From NCBI RefSeq assembly GCF_007097485.1, contig NZ_VKDE01000002.1, positions 124,001 through 188,000 of the forward strand: a stretch of DNA of 64,000 nucleotides. Direction: 5' to 3'. The position numbers and the translations under genes are program-made. Of this stretch, positions 18,228 through 28,726 are shown one piece after another. Each line of letters begins with the position of its first letter. The first letter of the stretch is position 1. The stretch comes from Carboxylicivirga sp. M1479. GTDB taxonomy: Bacteria > Bacteroidota > Bacteroidia > Bacteroidales > Marinilabiliaceae. The notes beneath the pieces are model-generated. The model was not told the DNA's origin. It made no database searches and saw only the letters and a list, made by a program, of their open reading frames with translations.

Positions 18228-19166
18228 TTACTGATTATTTAGATTCCGAACTTTATCAAGTATTTCGATGCCGCCTTGTTTGGCAATTTGCTGTGCCAAT
18301 TTACGACCAATTGATTCTGCATCGCAAGCTTTTCCTTTTAATTCACCGCGTAATTCTTTTGATCCGTCGGGCATGGCAACTAATCCTAATACGCTTAGTT
18401 CGTCGCTCTCAATTTTTGCGTAGGCACCAATCGGTATTTGGCAGCCGCCTTCCAATTCGTTTAAGAAGCTGCGTTCTGCGGTTATCTGCTGGTAACTTTT
18501 GGTACAATGTAGTTTTTTTACAACTGCATCAATCTCGCTATCATTCTCTCTAATTTCAATGGCAATAGCACCTTGACCACATGCCGACACAAAATACTCT
18601 GGATCAAAAAGTGATGTGATAACATTGTTGTATCCTAAACGAATGAGGCCAGCTCCTGCCATTACCATGGCATCACAATGTCCTTCATTCATTTTTTTGA
18701 TACGGGTATCTACGTTACCACGTATATCAACCACTTTTACTTTTGGGTTGATTTTGTGAACCTGTGCTTTTCGTCGTAAACTTGACGTAGCCACGGTATG
18801 TGTCTCATTCATTTCGTCTAATGATAAGCCATCTTTACTTACCCAGGCATCTTTAAATTCAGCTCGTTGTAAAATAGCTCCTAGCTGCGCTCCTTCAGGA
18901 AACACGGTTGGTAAATCTTTAAGACTGTGCACACACATATCTACCTCACCATTGAATAGGGCTACCTCTAGCTCTTTGGTAAATAAACCCTTATCACCAA
19001 TTTTAGATAAAGCAACATCCAGTATTTTGTCGCCTTTTGTGGTAATAATATTTATTTCGAATGTTTTATCGGGAAAAGCTTCTTCTAGTTTTGACTTAAC
19101 TAAATTGGCCTGGTACAAAGCTAGCTTGCTGCCGCGAGTACCTATTTTGATATTGGATTTATTCAT
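18228..19166 (-). CDS. hemC: Hydroxymethylbilane synthase (porphobilinogen deaminase)
   Basis: Polymerises four porphobilinogens to hydroxymethylbilane. The start at 19166 (MNKSNIKIGTRGSKLALYQ) gives 312 residues and places the dipyrromethane-binding cysteine at C242 in LEGGCQIPIGAYA. Substrate-site motifs SLKDLPT and TSSLRRKAQ are present. A frame extension to 19208 adds 14 unconserved residues. It lies between hemA (53-base gap) and hemD (one-base gap). Confidence 0.95.
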   Translation of the reverse strand: MNKSNIKIGTRGSKLALYQANLVKSKLEEAFPDKTFEINIITTKGDKILDVALSKIGDKGLFTKELEVALFNGEVDMCVHSLKDLPTVFPEGAQLGAILQRAEFKDAWVSKDGLSLDEMNETHTVATSSLRRKAQVHKINPKVKVVDIRGNVDTRIKKMNEGHCDAMVMAGAGLIRLGYNNVITSLFDPEYFVSACGQGAIAIEIRENDSEIDAVVKKLHCTKSYQQITAERSFLNELEGGCQIPIGAYAKIESDELSVLGLVAMPDGSKELRGELKGKACDAESIGRKLAQQIAKQGGIEILDKVRNLNNQ

Positions 19167-19219
19167 ATACTTAAGGGATTCTAAACTAAAATACAGATGT
19201 TGTTGCATCTGTATTTATA

Positions 19220-20488
19220 CTATGAGTTAAAGTTAAAAAATTCTTCAAGGATTCTTACTTTTTCCGAATCGCGACCTTCGTTGGTGACAGTCTTCATTTG
19301 CTTAATGAGCATACGCGTCAATTTAGCACTTAAGTGATCTCCATACTCGTTAATCTTTTTCGAAGCGTCGGTATCGTCTTTAACTTTTTTATAATTTTTA
19401 GCCTCTAACGAATGTACACCTTTAAACGTGTCAGTGATTGCACTAAAGGCAGATCTCATACGACGAATGTTCAACCAGTCGTCAAATTCTGTTAATACCT
19501 CTTCAATAATAGATTCTGCTTCTGCCAACTTGCCTTTGCGTTTTTCAAAATTAGCCTTAACAACTTCTTCCAGGTGGTCAAGATCGTATAAAGTCACATT
19601 TTCCATGTTAGCAATCTGTGGATCTACGTTACGAGGACTGCAAAGATCAAGTACTGTAATGGGCTTGTACTGTCTTCTTTCCATTACTTCTTCAAGCATT
19701 TCTTTGTTTAAAAGAACACGTGAAGAGCCCGTTGTAAACGTTACCATGTCTACTGCCGCTAATTGATCGGTAAATGTATCAAAAGGAAATGCCACGCCTT
19801 GAACACGATCGGCCAATTGTTCGGCCTTGCCCATTGTTCTGTTGGCTATCCAGTTATGTACACAACCTTTTTTCGATAAGTTTAATGCGACTATTGTTCC
19901 TGTTTCACCAGCTCCAACCGTTAATGCTTTGATGTTTGGAAAGCCATTGAGTTTTTTGCTCATTAGGTCTACTGCAGCTGAACTTACTGAGATAGCTCCT
20001 TTGTTTAACGCTGTTTTGGTACGAACCAGTTTGCCAGCTTCAAAAGCCTTGTGCACCATTCTTGTTAATTCAGGACCTACCATGGCTGTGTTGTCAACAA
20101 CTGCAAAAGCTTCTTTTAATTGAGAAACAATTTGATATTCGCCAAGAAGTAGTGAGTCTAAACCTGTGTTAACACGAAATAGGTGTCTGGCACAGTCGAT
20201 GTCGGTATGTGTGTAGAAATAAGCTTTGATGCTTTCTGGTTGATTGAAGTAAGCCACGCATGCATTGCTCATTTCCTCCATAAATGCATCCTTATCATTG
20301 ACCTTGCAGCTATCAATTTCAAAGTACATCTCAGAACGGTTGCAAGTGCTTAATACCATTATTCCATTGATATCGCATGCTCTGTTAAGGTGCTCGTACA
20401 AACCAGGAACTTCATCTTTGGAAATTACCATTTGTTCTCGTATCTCGAGTAATGCTGTTTGGTGACTGATACCAATTAAACCAACCAT
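19220..20488 (-). CDS. hemA: Glutamyl-tRNA reductase
   Basis: Reduces glutamyl-tRNA to glutamate-1-semialdehyde, the committed and usually regulated step of C5 tetrapyrrole synthesis. The 422-residue protein has catalytic C49 in VLSTCNRSE, the substrate motif GLDSLLLGEYQI, the NADPH-binding VGAGETG and a C-terminal dimerisation helix. It is the first gene of the heme block. A candidate -7 box lies about 100 bases upstream. Confidence 0.96.
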   Translation of the reverse strand: MVGLIGISHQTALLEIREQMVISKDEVPGLYEHLNRACDINGIMVLSTCNRSEMYFEIDSCKVNDKDAFMEEMSNACVAYFNQPESIKAYFYTHTDIDCARHLFRVNTGLDSLLLGEYQIVSQLKEAFAVVDNTAMVGPELTRMVHKAFEAGKLVRTKTALNKGAISVSSAAVDLMSKKLNGFPNIKALTVGAGETGTIVALNLSKKGCVHNWIANRTMGKAEQLADRVQGVAFPFDTFTDQLAAVDMVTFTTGSSRVLLNKEMLEEVMERRQYKPITVLDLCSPRNVDPQIANMENVTLYDLDHLEEVVKANFEKRKGKLAEAESIIEEVLTEFDDWLNIRRMRSAFSAITDTFKGVHSLEAKNYKKVKDDTDASKKINEYGDHLSAKLTRMLIKQMKTVTNEGRDSEKVRILEEFFNFNS

Positions 20489-20584
20489 ATCTTCAATCTG
20501 AGTTACTTGTTTTTGTTAGCTTCAAGCTGCTTTGTCAGCTTAGTAATCAAAAATAGAATTGAAATCTGTAGCAAATCTGAAAGG

Positions 20585-20592
20585 CAAAACTA
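20585..20592 (-). promoter_or_regulatory. Candidate -7 box of the hemA promoter
   Basis: The minus strand reads TAGTTTTG, an exact match to TAnnTTTG of the Bacteroidetes primary sigma factor. No TTG element is found at the right distance upstream. The leader to hemA would be about 90 bases and contains an AAGCTG...CAGCTT inverted repeat. Confidence 0.35.
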
Positions 20593-20690
20593 ATTTGGGT
20601 ACGCCCCTGTTTTTTTAGAATAATTATAGATAAGGGTTGATTGATGAGCTTAAATGTCTAAACAAAGGTAACTCTTGCGTGCAGAGTGAA

Positions 20691-21218
20691 CTATTGAATT
20701 AATGTGCCAGATGCTTTGATGATACGAACAAAACCATCAACACCCAGTACATCACCATCGGCTATTATTTGTGCTTGATTATAGTAGCTTTCTCGTTCGG
20801 CTAGTTTAGTGGATATAAATTCTTTTAGCTCTTCGCCTGACTTGCCGATTATGAGGGGACGAACCTGTTTTGCACTACTTAGTCGATTGGCCAGAGTGTT
20901 GATTGATAGCTTAATGTAAATGCTCAAGCCACTTTTATTCATGACCTGCATATTGTCGAAATAACAAGGGGCGCCGCCCCCTGTTGCTATCACTACCTTT
21001 TCTTTATGGCTTACTTCTGCCAGCATTTGTTGCTCGGCTTTGCGAAAAGCCTCTTCACCAAATTCAGCAAAATACTGTTTGATCGAAGTATTGAAGCGGT
21101 CTTCGAAATAATCATCCAAATCAAGAAAGTCCCAGCCAAGCTCTGATTTAAGACGCTTGCCTAATGTGGACTTTCCACTGCCCATAAACCCGATGAGGAA
21201 TATTCGCTGTATTTCCAT
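20691..21218 (-). CDS. aroK: Shikimate kinase
   Basis: Phosphorylates shikimate at the 3-hydroxyl in chorismate synthesis. The 175-residue P-loop protein has Walker A GFMGSGKST (residues 10-18), the shikimate-binding LDLDDYFE with its aspartates, and GGGAPC (usually GGG.v). LID-type VRPL follows. Its ATG overlaps the parC stop by one base (TAATG), so it is probably co-transcribed with parE-parC. Confidence 0.95.
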   Translation of the reverse strand: MEIQRIFLIGFMGSGKSTLGKRLKSELGWDFLDLDDYFEDRFNTSIKQYFAEFGEEAFRKAEQQMLAEVSHKEKVVIATGGGAPCYFDNMQVMNKSGLSIYIKLSINTLANRLSSAKQVRPLIIGKSGEELKEFISTKLAERESYYNQAQIIADGDVLGVDGFVRIIKASGTLIQ

Positions 21219-23857
21219 TACGATTCGAATAGTGACATTTGGTTTTTATCATCTTCCTCGCCAAGTTCATTATTGCCTGCCTCTGAACTTTCAGGTTTTG
21301 GCTCATCCTTAATGATAGGCTCAATTTCCTGAATTTTTGAGATTTGGAATGTTGTTAAACGTTTCCCTTTAGCTTTGAAGCTTTTTATTCCAATAAATTC
21401 GGCTACTTCAACTATCAGTTTCTCTTTTAGTTTGTCATCACCACCAAACTTAACTTCCAAGCGCGGATAATCAACGTGCATAATTTTCACTAAACGCGAT
21501 TTTGCATTGTCGCCAATAAATGATTGACTCTTACTTGAGTTATCAAATTGGAAACGCTTGATGTAATAGAAGTTTTGGTCGGCATCGAAATACACTGCTG
21601 ACCATACAGCATCGTTCTTGTATTTCTCTATGATGAGAATATTGTCTTCGTAGTGGTTGCTTAAATCATATGATGTTAGATAGTACTGTCCGTCCTTAGT
21701 AATGACCAAAACTTGATCGCCTCCATGGAATTCTCCAATAAACTGACCTCTTCCATCGGCATTTAAGCGCAATGTTTCGTGCTCAAACCAGATTTTACGA
21801 CCACCAAGAGTTGACTCGCCTTTTCTTTTCAGCGCGATAGACTTGACTTCGTATTTAGTTAAGATATTACCCATGGCAGCACGGCCTTTGATGGCTAGTT
21901 CACCCATGTCCACTTCAAATACCAAGTTTCGAATTCGTGCTTTAGGGCGCAATACTACTTTCAATACTTCTGATTCGCCATTGGGGTTAGCACTAAAGTA
22001 CATCAGCTTAGTGCCAGGTGTTTCTCTGGTAATGTGGTATTCTTTATCACGAGTAATGCTCGTTACAGCAAAGCGTTTCATGTATACGTTGCCCGCTTTT
22101 CCATCGCGATAAACAGCATTATAAATAGTGCGTTTATCATTCTTTTTAAATACCGCTATGTGGATGATGTTTTTACCCACAAAAGCTTTGTCAGTTACCT
22201 TGGTAACAATATATTTTCCATCCTTGTAAAAGATGATGATGTCATCAATGTCAGAACAGTCGCAAACAAATTCATCTTTACGTAAAGAGGTACCTATAAA
22301 TCCATCTTCGCGGTTGATGTATAGTTTTTCATTTTTCACCACCACCTTTGATGCTTCAATACTGGCGAAGCTTCTAATTTCGGTTTTACGCGGGAAGTTT
22401 TTACCAAACTGTTTTTTAATGCGTTTGTAATAGGCAATGGAATAGGCAATTAAATTAGCCAGATGGTAGGCTATTTGTTCCATTTCCTCCTCTAAAGAGG
22501 CGATGTATTCATCTGCTTTTTTTGCATCAAATTTAGAGATACGAATCATGCGAATCTGTGTTAACTTGATGATGTCATCCCGTGTAACCTCGCGTCGTAG
22601 ACGTTCTTTAAATGGTTCCAGACCATGGTCAATGGTTTGCACTACTGCCTCCATTGTTTCACAGTCTTCCATGCGCTGGTAAATCTTATTCTCAATAAAA
22701 ATGCGCTCCAATGAAGACATGTGCCATGCTTCATCCAGCTCATTTTTTCGAATCTCCAACTCACGCTTGAGCAGCTGAACAGTATTGTCGGTGTTCTCCT
22801 TCAGAATTTCACTAACACCAATGAAATAGGGCTTGTTATCCTGAATCACACAAGCGTTTGGCGATATTGATAGCTCGCAATCCGTAAAGGCGTACAAGGC
22901 ATCTATCATTTTGTCAGGCGACGAACCTGCTGGTAGGTAGATGAGTATTTCTACGTTCTCAGCTGTATTATCATCAATTTTCTTAATCTTAATCTTTCCT
23001 TTGTCGTTAGCTTTAAGGATAGATTCAATTAAGGAAGTTGTATTTCGTCCAAAAGGAATATCTGAAATCATTAAGGTCTTACTATCTACCTTACTGATTT
23101 TTGCTCGTACTTTAACGGCTCCACCACGGATACCATCGTTGTAGCGAGAAACATCGATCATACCTCCTGTTGGAAAATCAGGAAATATCTCAAATGGTTT
23201 ATCTTCAAGATAGTTGATCGAAGCATCAATCAATTCGTTGAAGTTGTGTGGTAATAGTTTGGATGCCAAACCAACTGCAATTCCTTCAACACCTTGTGTT
23301 AATAATAGCGGAAATTTAACAGGCAGCGTGACTGGCTCATTATTACGACCATCGTAACTTTGCTTCCATTCTGTTGTTTTTGGGTTGAAAACAACCTCCT
23401 GCGCAAATTTTGTTAAGCGTGCCTCAATGTATCGTGGAGCTGCCGCCCTATCGCCCGTATACACATTACCCCAGTTTCCCTGGCAGTCGATTAGTAAATC
23501 TTTTTGACCTAACTGTACCAAAGCATCGCCAATGGACGCATCCCCGTGCGGGTGAAATTGCATGGTGTTACCAATAATGTTGGCCACCTTGTTGTATCTG
23601 CCATCATCCATACGTCGCATGGCGTGAAGTATACGGCGTTGCACAGGTTTCAAGCCATCATTGATGTGAGGAACAGCACGTTCTAAAATTACATAGGATG
23701 CGTAATCAAGGAACCATTCGCGGTACATACCTGGCAAATGACTTATGGAAGTTGAGTCAGCATCCCATAGGTGCTGCTCTTCTTTCTGCTGATTTTCTGG
23801 TGACTCTGAAGGTATTTCTTCAGGTGTATCTGGGGTGTTAGTATCGTCGAAACTCAT
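21218..23857 (-). CDS. parC: DNA topoisomerase IV subunit A
   Basis: The DNA-cleaving subunit of topoisomerase IV, which decatenates daughter chromosomes. The 879-residue protein has catalytic Y143 in AAAPRYIEARL, the quinolone-region HPHGDASIG (102-110), and a C-terminal beta-pinwheel region (about 530-810) with GyrA-like blades lacking a clear GyrA box, which favours ParC over GyrA. The C-terminus is acidic. It lies 14 bases after parE; such a pair with the A subunit downstream of a 618-residue B subunit is typical of topoisomerase IV in Bacteroidota. Confidence 0.93.
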   Translation of the reverse strand: MSFDDTNTPDTPEEIPSESPENQQKEEQHLWDADSTSISHLPGMYREWFLDYASYVILERAVPHINDGLKPVQRRILHAMRRMDDGRYNKVANIIGNTMQFHPHGDASIGDALVQLGQKDLLIDCQGNWGNVYTGDRAAAPRYIEARLTKFAQEVVFNPKTTEWKQSYDGRNNEPVTLPVKFPLLLTQGVEGIAVGLASKLLPHNFNELIDASINYLEDKPFEIFPDFPTGGMIDVSRYNDGIRGGAVKVRAKISKVDSKTLMISDIPFGRNTTSLIESILKANDKGKIKIKKIDDNTAENVEILIYLPAGSSPDKMIDALYAFTDCELSISPNACVIQDNKPYFIGVSEILKENTDNTVQLLKRELEIRKNELDEAWHMSSLERIFIENKIYQRMEDCETMEAVVQTIDHGLEPFKERLRREVTRDDIIKLTQIRMIRISKFDAKKADEYIASLEEEMEQIAYHLANLIAYSIAYYKRIKKQFGKNFPRKTEIRSFASIEASKVVVKNEKLYINREDGFIGTSLRKDEFVCDCSDIDDIIIFYKDGKYIVTKVTDKAFVGKNIIHIAVFKKNDKRTIYNAVYRDGKAGNVYMKRFAVTSITRDKEYHITRETPGTKLMYFSANPNGESEVLKVVLRPKARIRNLVFEVDMGELAIKGRAAMGNILTKYEVKSIALKRKGESTLGGRKIWFEHETLRLNADGRGQFIGEFHGGDQVLVITKDGQYYLTSYDLSNHYEDNILIIEKYKNDAVWSAVYFDADQNFYYIKRFQFDNSSKSQSFIGDNAKSRLVKIMHVDYPRLEVKFGGDDKLKEKLIVEVAEFIGIKSFKAKGKRLTTFQISKIQEIEPIIKDEPKPESSEAGNNELGEEDDKNQMSLFES

Positions 23858-23871
23858 TCTTCCTTAATTAT

Positions 23872-25728
23872 TTATTCTTCCGTAACAAGGTCTTCCTCAA
23901 TAACCAAATTATCGATTATAAAAGTTTGTCTGTCAGGCGTGTTCTTACCCATGTAAAATTCTAACAGATCTTTTATCGGTACATCTTTTTTCAAGCGCAC
24001 AGGCTCTAATCTTATTTCTTTGCCAATGAAGTGTTTGAATTCATCAGGCGAAATCTCACCAAGTCCTTTAAATCGCGTAATTTCAGGTTTGGGGCCACAC
24101 TTTTTCATGGCCGATAATTTCTCCTCATCCGAGTAACAGTAAAAGGTTTTCTTTTTGTTACGGACGCGAAATAGTGGTGTTTGTAATATGTATAAATGAC
24201 CATTTTTCACCAATTCGGGAAAGAATTGTAAGAAAAACGTCAATAGTAATAAGCGAATGTGCATGCCATCCACATCGGCATCGGTAGCGATGATAACATG
24301 GTTGTAGCGTAATGTATCCAGGCCGTCTTCAATATTTAAGGCTGCCTGCAATAGGTTGAACTCCTCATTTTCGTAAACCACTTTACGTGTTAGTCCAAAG
24401 CTGTTGAGCGGTTTTCCTTTTAAACTAAAAACGGCTTGAGAATTAACGTTACGCGCTTTGGTAATAGATCCACTGGCCGAATCACCCTCGGTAATGAAAA
24501 TAGAGCTGTCAATATTTTGCTCTTTTTTAATGTCGGTGTAATGGATGCGGCAATCGCGTAGTTTTTTATTGTGAAGACTTACTTTTTTAGCCCGTTCGCG
24601 CGCAAGCTTTTTAATGCCCGAAATGGCTTTGCGCTCTTTCTCCGATTCAATTATTTTCCTCTGAAGAGCTTCTGCTGTTTCAGGGTTTTTGTGTAGGAAG
24701 TTATCCAGATGCTCGGTAACAAAATCTAATATAAAGTTGCGTACCGATGGACCTTTTGGACCAATGTCTTTAGAACCTAACTTTGTTTTTGTTTGTGACT
24801 CAAAGACCGGTTCCTCAACCTTAATACTCACCGCTGCAATAACACCTGTGCGAACATCAGATACATCGAAGTTCTTATTATAGAAATCGCGAATGGTTTT
24901 TACGTAAGCCTCGCGAAATGCCACCTGATGTGTGCCACCTTGAGTCGTGTGCTGGCCGTTAACAAAGGTGTAGTAATCCTCGCCATACTGGTTGCCATGA
25001 GTGATGGCAATTTCAAGATCTTCGCCTTCTAAATGAATAATTGGATACAAACCTTCGGCATCCATGTTCTCGTTTAAGAGGTCGAGTAAGCCATTTTTAC
25101 TTTGAAAGGTTTTTCCATTGTAAATAATGGATAGTCCCTTATTTAGATATGTGTAATTACGTAACAAAGTCTCTATGTACTCGTCACGGTATGTATAATG
25201 TTCAAATATGCTTGTGTCTGGTGTAAAAGAAATGTAAGTACCATTCTTTTCTGTTGAGGTGCTCAGTTCGTGATCCGTAATGACCTCGCCACGACTAAAC
25301 TCAACAAGTTTTGTTTCGCCTTCGCGATAAGCCTGTACCACAAACTCATTACTTAGTGCGTTAACTGCTTTGATACCAACACCGTTTAGTCCCACTGACT
25401 TTTTAAAGGCTTTGGAGTCGTATTTGGCACCCGTATTCATCTTCGAAGCAACATCAATCACTTTTCCAAGGGGAATGCCACGTCCATAATCCCGAACCGT
25501 TACGCGCCCTTCTTCCACGGTAACTTCAATTTTTTTACCATTGCCCATCATAAATTCATCGATGGAATTATCCATTACCTCTTTGAGTAACACGTAAATA
25601 CCATCGTCGGCAAATGTTCCATCTCCCAATTTACCAATGTACATACCCGGACGTCGACGAATGTGTTCCTTCCAGTCCAATGTGCGAATGGCATCTTCGG
25701 AATAGTTCTGTGTATTTTGACTACTCAT
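23872..25728 (-). CDS. parE: DNA topoisomerase IV subunit B
   Basis: The ATPase subunit of topoisomerase IV. The 618-residue protein has a GHKL ATPase domain ([26 protein letters not shown]), a transducer domain and a TOPRIM domain with [10 protein letters not shown] and the metal-binding [22 protein letters not shown]-like and LKGKPLNSF segments are family-typical. It is the first gene of parE-parC-aroK. A -7-like box lies about 60 bases upstream. Confidence 0.93.
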   Translation of the reverse strand: MSSQNTQNYSEDAIRTLDWKEHIRRRPGMYIGKLGDGTFADDGIYVLLKEVMDNSIDEFMMGNGKKIEVTVEEGRVTVRDYGRGIPLGKVIDVASKMNTGAKYDSKAFKKSVGLNGVGIKAVNALSNEFVVQAYREGETKLVEFSRGEVITDHELSTSTEKNGTYISFTPDTSIFEHYTYRDEYIETLLRNYTYLNKGLSIIYNGKTFQSKNGLLDLLNENMDAEGLYPIIHLEGEDLEIAITHGNQYGEDYYTFVNGQHTTQGGTHQVAFREAYVKTIRDFYNKNFDVSDVRTGVIAAVSIKVEEPVFESQTKTKLGSKDIGPKGPSVRNFILDFVTEHLDNFLHKNPETAEALQRKIIESEKERKAISGIKKLARERAKKVSLHNKKLRDCRIHYTDIKKEQNIDSSIFITEGDSASGSITKARNVNSQAVFSLKGKPLNSFGLTRKVVYENEEFNLLQAALNIEDGLDTLRYNHVIIATDADVDGMHIRLLLLTFFLQFFPELVKNGHLYILQTPLFRVRNKKKTFYCYSDEEKLSAMKKCGPKPEITRFKGLGEISPDEFKHFIGKEIRLEPVRLKKDVPIKDLLEFYMGKNTPDRQTFIIDNLVIEEDLVTEE

Positions 25729-25786
25729 ATTTTAATCAACTAATAAATTCGGAAAAGTGAAAGCTCTCATTTTGCAGAAAACCACC

Positions 25787-25794
25787 CAAATATA
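25787..25794 (-). promoter_or_regulatory. Candidate -7 box of the parE promoter
   Basis: The minus strand reads TATATTTG, an exact TAnnTTTG match lying 59 bases before the parE ATG. No good -33 TTG element is visible, so the call rests on the -7 box and position. Confidence 0.4.
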
Positions 25795-25851
25795 ATTAAA
25801 ACAAGAAATGTTTCGTAATTTCTTTATTAACAATGTTGGTTGACAAGTGCT

Positions 25852-27687
25852 CTAAGTCCTTACGTTCTCTCTGGGAATCAGTCCCATTCTTTCCATTAGG
25901 TAGGTTGCATTATGACTTTGAGTAAGGCCTGTTCTAAGCTTGTAATCAAAACTTAAACCGTCATCGTTAAAGCTTACCTCAAAGCAATTGTTGAAAACTT
26001 GTCCATTTGTCTGATCTGGTAGTTGTCCTAACTCTAAATCGTGTGTGGCCACCAAACCGCATCCATTATGTTTCAAAAGCTGTTTGATAAGTGCCATGGA
26101 TCCCTGGTATTTATCCAAAGAGTTAGTGCCTTTTAATATTTCATCCAGTATAAAGAAGAGTTCGCCTTTTTCTTTGAGCTGTTCTAAAATCATTTGTAAG
26201 CGACTTAATTCGGCAAAAAAGTAAGACTCGTGCTTTAATAAGTTGTCGATGGCGCGCATGTTGGTAATGAAAGGCATTGGTTTGTAGATAAACTGCTTGG
26301 CACATACCACACAGCCATTGCCTGCAAGCACCTTGGCTACCCCTATGGTGCGTAAAAAAGTGCTTTTGCCAGCCATGTTAGCCCCAGTTACCACGCAAAT
26401 GCGTTGGTCTTGTTTGAACGAAAAGTCGTTATTAATGCGTTCGTTATCTGGAATTAATGGATGTCCCAGATCGCTTGCCTCAAAAATAACTGTGTCGGAT
26501 ATACTTGGATAAACAAACAGAGAGTGGTTGTATGCGAATGTGGCCAGGCTATTCATGGCTTCCAGTTCGTGTAAGTTGTCGAGCCACTTTTCTAATTCGC
26601 CACCATAGGCTTTATACCACTTTTGTAGTTTGTAGCATATAATTAAATCCCAAAGGAAGAATCCATTGAGCAAAACACCGAGTAGCATGTTTAAGCGTTG
26701 ATCGAATAATTTGATGTTTTTGGCAAGCAGAAGCATTACTTCACTGGCATTTTTGCCTTCGGTTTTTAATTCTGATTTAACCTTGTTTAAATAAATGGAG
26801 CTTAGCTCGGTGTTTTCAACATGTTGTATGAGCTTCGAGTAGCGTTGAAGAAAGTTGCCTAGAGATGCCACCTCGCCATGTACTCGATTGATCTTTTTTA
26901 AGTGAATACCTACAAAACCTAGCCCTGTAAAGAATAGGTACATGAGTATACTGCTTGACCAAATGCCCGATGTAATTAATAAAATAGAAACGGTCATGAG
27001 TGATAGGAAGAGCACTATTCCTATTTTACTGGCTTTGGATATGAAAGATAAATCGGGTCGTTTATCAAGGTTGTAAGGATGATTACGTTTATTTTCTTCG
27101 GCAACCAAAGCTCCCAAAGCATAAAAGTGCTGCCGAAATTCGTTAAGTGGTGTTAGCTCTTTTACTGCTGCTTGTTTGTCAATAATGTCATCAGCATTGA
27201 GCGATAAGTTTTTGAGCTTGTGTGCAAGTTTTAAATAAGCCCCCCTGGTAGATGTTCTGTTGATGAACTGAAATAATGATCCTTTGCCAAATAAATCAAG
27301 GTCGTGCGCAAAAAGATGATCTGGCTCTATTAATTCTGAGCCATCAACATCGTCTGTCCACTCCTCATTTATACACTTGATTTCTTTTGTGAGTAAGGCA
27401 ATGCGATGAGATATGTATTTGCGGCGGGCAGAAATTTTATTGGCCCTTCTAACCAATAATAAAAAAGCAGAGAACAGAAGTGTAAAACAGGCAAAAAATT
27501 CGAGGGCCCAGAGCTCCAGTAGGCTGAAAGGTAAGGCAAAGGCTGCCACAAAAGCACTTAGTCGCAGCCATCCATTTATAATAAATCGGCTTTTAAGACT
27601 GGATTCTTGAATGAGCCAGTCGTTTAAAGCCGATTGGTATTCTGTTAGTCTTTCATTGTTTCGTTGGCTGCCATCAGTTGCTCCCAT
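25852..27687 (-). CDS. MutS-related ATPase with N-terminal membrane segments
   Basis: A 611-residue protein with a C-terminal MutS ATPase domain: Walker [11 protein letters not shown] around residue 440 and Walker [15 protein letters not shown]. The helical core domain is present, but the mismatch-recognition and connector domains of MutS are absent. Instead residues 45-85 and 225-260 contain hydrophobic helices, suggesting membrane attachment. This group is widespread in Bacteroidota; its function is unknown and should not be called mismatch repair. The first ATG lies 43 bases inside the end of obgE, and no later ATG spares the conserved region, so the overlap is probably real. Confidence 0.82.
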   Translation of the reverse strand: MGATDGSQRNNERLTEYQSALNDWLIQESSLKSRFIINGWLRLSAFVAAFALPFSLLELWALEFFACFTLLFSAFLLLVRRANKISARRKYISHRIALLTKEIKCINEEWTDDVDGSELIEPDHLFAHDLDLFGKGSLFQFINRTSTRGAYLKLAHKLKNLSLNADDIIDKQAAVKELTPLNEFRQHFYALGALVAEENKRNHPYNLDKRPDLSFISKASKIGIVLFLSLMTVSILLITSGIWSSSILMYLFFTGLGFVGIHLKKINRVHGEVASLGNFLQRYSKLIQHVENTELSSIYLNKVKSELKTEGKNASEVMLLLAKNIKLFDQRLNMLLGVLLNGFFLWDLIICYKLQKWYKAYGGELEKWLDNLHELEAMNSLATFAYNHSLFVYPSISDTVIFEASDLGHPLIPDNERINNDFSFKQDQRICVVTGANMAGKSTFLRTIGVAKVLAGNGCVVCAKQFIYKPMPFITNMRAIDNLLKHESYFFAELSRLQMILEQLKEKGELFFILDEILKGTNSLDKYQGSMALIKQLLKHNGCGLVATHDLELGQLPDQTNGQVFNNCFEVSFNDDGLSFDYKLRTGLTQSHNATYLMERMGLIPRENVRT

Positions 27688-28655
27688 ATCAGATCTTTCA
27701 ATTCGGTAATTCCATTATTGGCGACCGAAGATATAAAAATAGAAGGTAGGTCAGGTAAATCCTGTTTGATTTCATCTATCAGTTCCTCGTCTAGCATATC
27801 GGCCTTTGAGATGGCTAGCATACGGCCTTTATCTAATAATTCAGGATTATATTGCTTTAGTTCATTGAGCAGAATGTTGTATTCTTTTTTGATGTCTTCT
27901 GCATCTGCAGGAACTAGGAATAACAGTATGGAATTACGCTCAATGTGGCGTAGGAAACGAATTCCTAATCCTTTACCTTCGCTTGCTCCTTCAATAATAC
28001 CTGGTATGTCGGCCATGGCAAATGATTGGTGGTCGCGATAGGAAACGATACCCAGGTTGGGTACTAAGGTGGTAAACGGATAATCGGCAATTTCGGGCTT
28101 GGCAGCTGACATAACGGAAAGTAGTGTTGACTTACCAGCATTGGGAAATCCTACCAGTCCGATGTCTGCCAATACTTTAAGTTCCAGTATGGCGGCCATT
28201 TCAATGCCGTCTTCACCGGGCTGTGCGTAGCGTGGTGTTTGGTTGGTCGATGATTTAAAGTTCCAGTTACCCAAACCACCTCGTCCGCCTTTGGTCAATA
28301 CAATCTCTTGATCGTGCTCGGTTATTTCGAACAATAATTCACCTGTTTCGGCATCTTTAGCAATGGTTCCCAAAGGTACTTCAATGGTTCTGTCTTCACC
28401 ATCAGCACCACTTGATCGTTGCTTGCTTCCATTGCCACCGTGACCGGCAACAACGTGTCGTTTGTATTTTAAATGTAGCAGTGTCCATATGTTGCGATTG
28501 CCACGCACAATGATGTGACCTCCACGCCCGCCATCGCCACCATCGGGTCCGCCAAAGGCTTCAAACTTCTCACGGCGCAAATGGGTTGAGCCAGCACCAC
28601 CTTTTCCTGATCGACAGAAAATCTTTACGTAATCTACAAAATTTGAACTCGCCAT
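27645..28655 (-). CDS. obgE: GTPase Obg
   Basis: Ribosome-associated GTPase involved in 50S maturation and stress responses. The 336-residue protein has the glycine-rich Obg fold (1-158, with GGDGGRGG and GGRGGLGN), then the G domain with G1 GFPNAGKST (169-177), G3 DIPGIIEGA and G4 SKAD. It lacks the C-terminal extension (OCT domain) of some Gram-positive homologues. It overlaps the downstream MutS-like gene by 43 bases. Confidence 0.95.
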   Translation of the reverse strand: MASSNFVDYVKIFCRSGKGGAGSTHLRREKFEAFGGPDGGDGGRGGHIIVRGNRNIWTLLHLKYKRHVVAGHGGNGSKQRSSGADGEDRTIEVPLGTIAKDAETGELLFEITEHDQEIVLTKGGRGGLGNWNFKSSTNQTPRYAQPGEDGIEMAAILELKVLADIGLVGFPNAGKSTLLSVMSAAKPEIADYPFTTLVPNLGIVSYRDHQSFAMADIPGIIEGASEGKGLGIRFLRHIERNSILLFLVPADAEDIKKEYNILLNELKQYNPELLDKGRMLAISKADMLDEELIDEIKQDLPDLPSIFISSVANNGITELKDLIWEQLMAANETMKD

Positions 28656-28679
28656 ATGCTAATCCTTTAAAACACAATA

Positions 28680-28707
28680 AGCCACGGTAAAAAAGCTTAC
28701 CGTGGCT
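28680..28707 (-). terminator. Perfect hairpin between adk and obgE
   Basis: AGCCACGGTAA (28680-28690) and TTACCGTGGCT (28697-28707) form an 11-bp perfect stem with a 6-base loop. On the minus strand it is followed by TATTGTGTTTT, a moderate T-tail, so it can terminate or attenuate transcription coming from adk. Confidence 0.6.
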
Positions 28708-28726
28708 CAAATATCGTTAAATTAAA

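Noticed and set aside
21218-25728. DNA gyrase subunits instead of topoisomerase IV
   Set aside because: The A subunit's C-terminal domain lacks a clear GyrA box, and the B subunit (618 residues), the gene pairing and the acidic C-terminal tail of the A subunit fit ParE/ParC.
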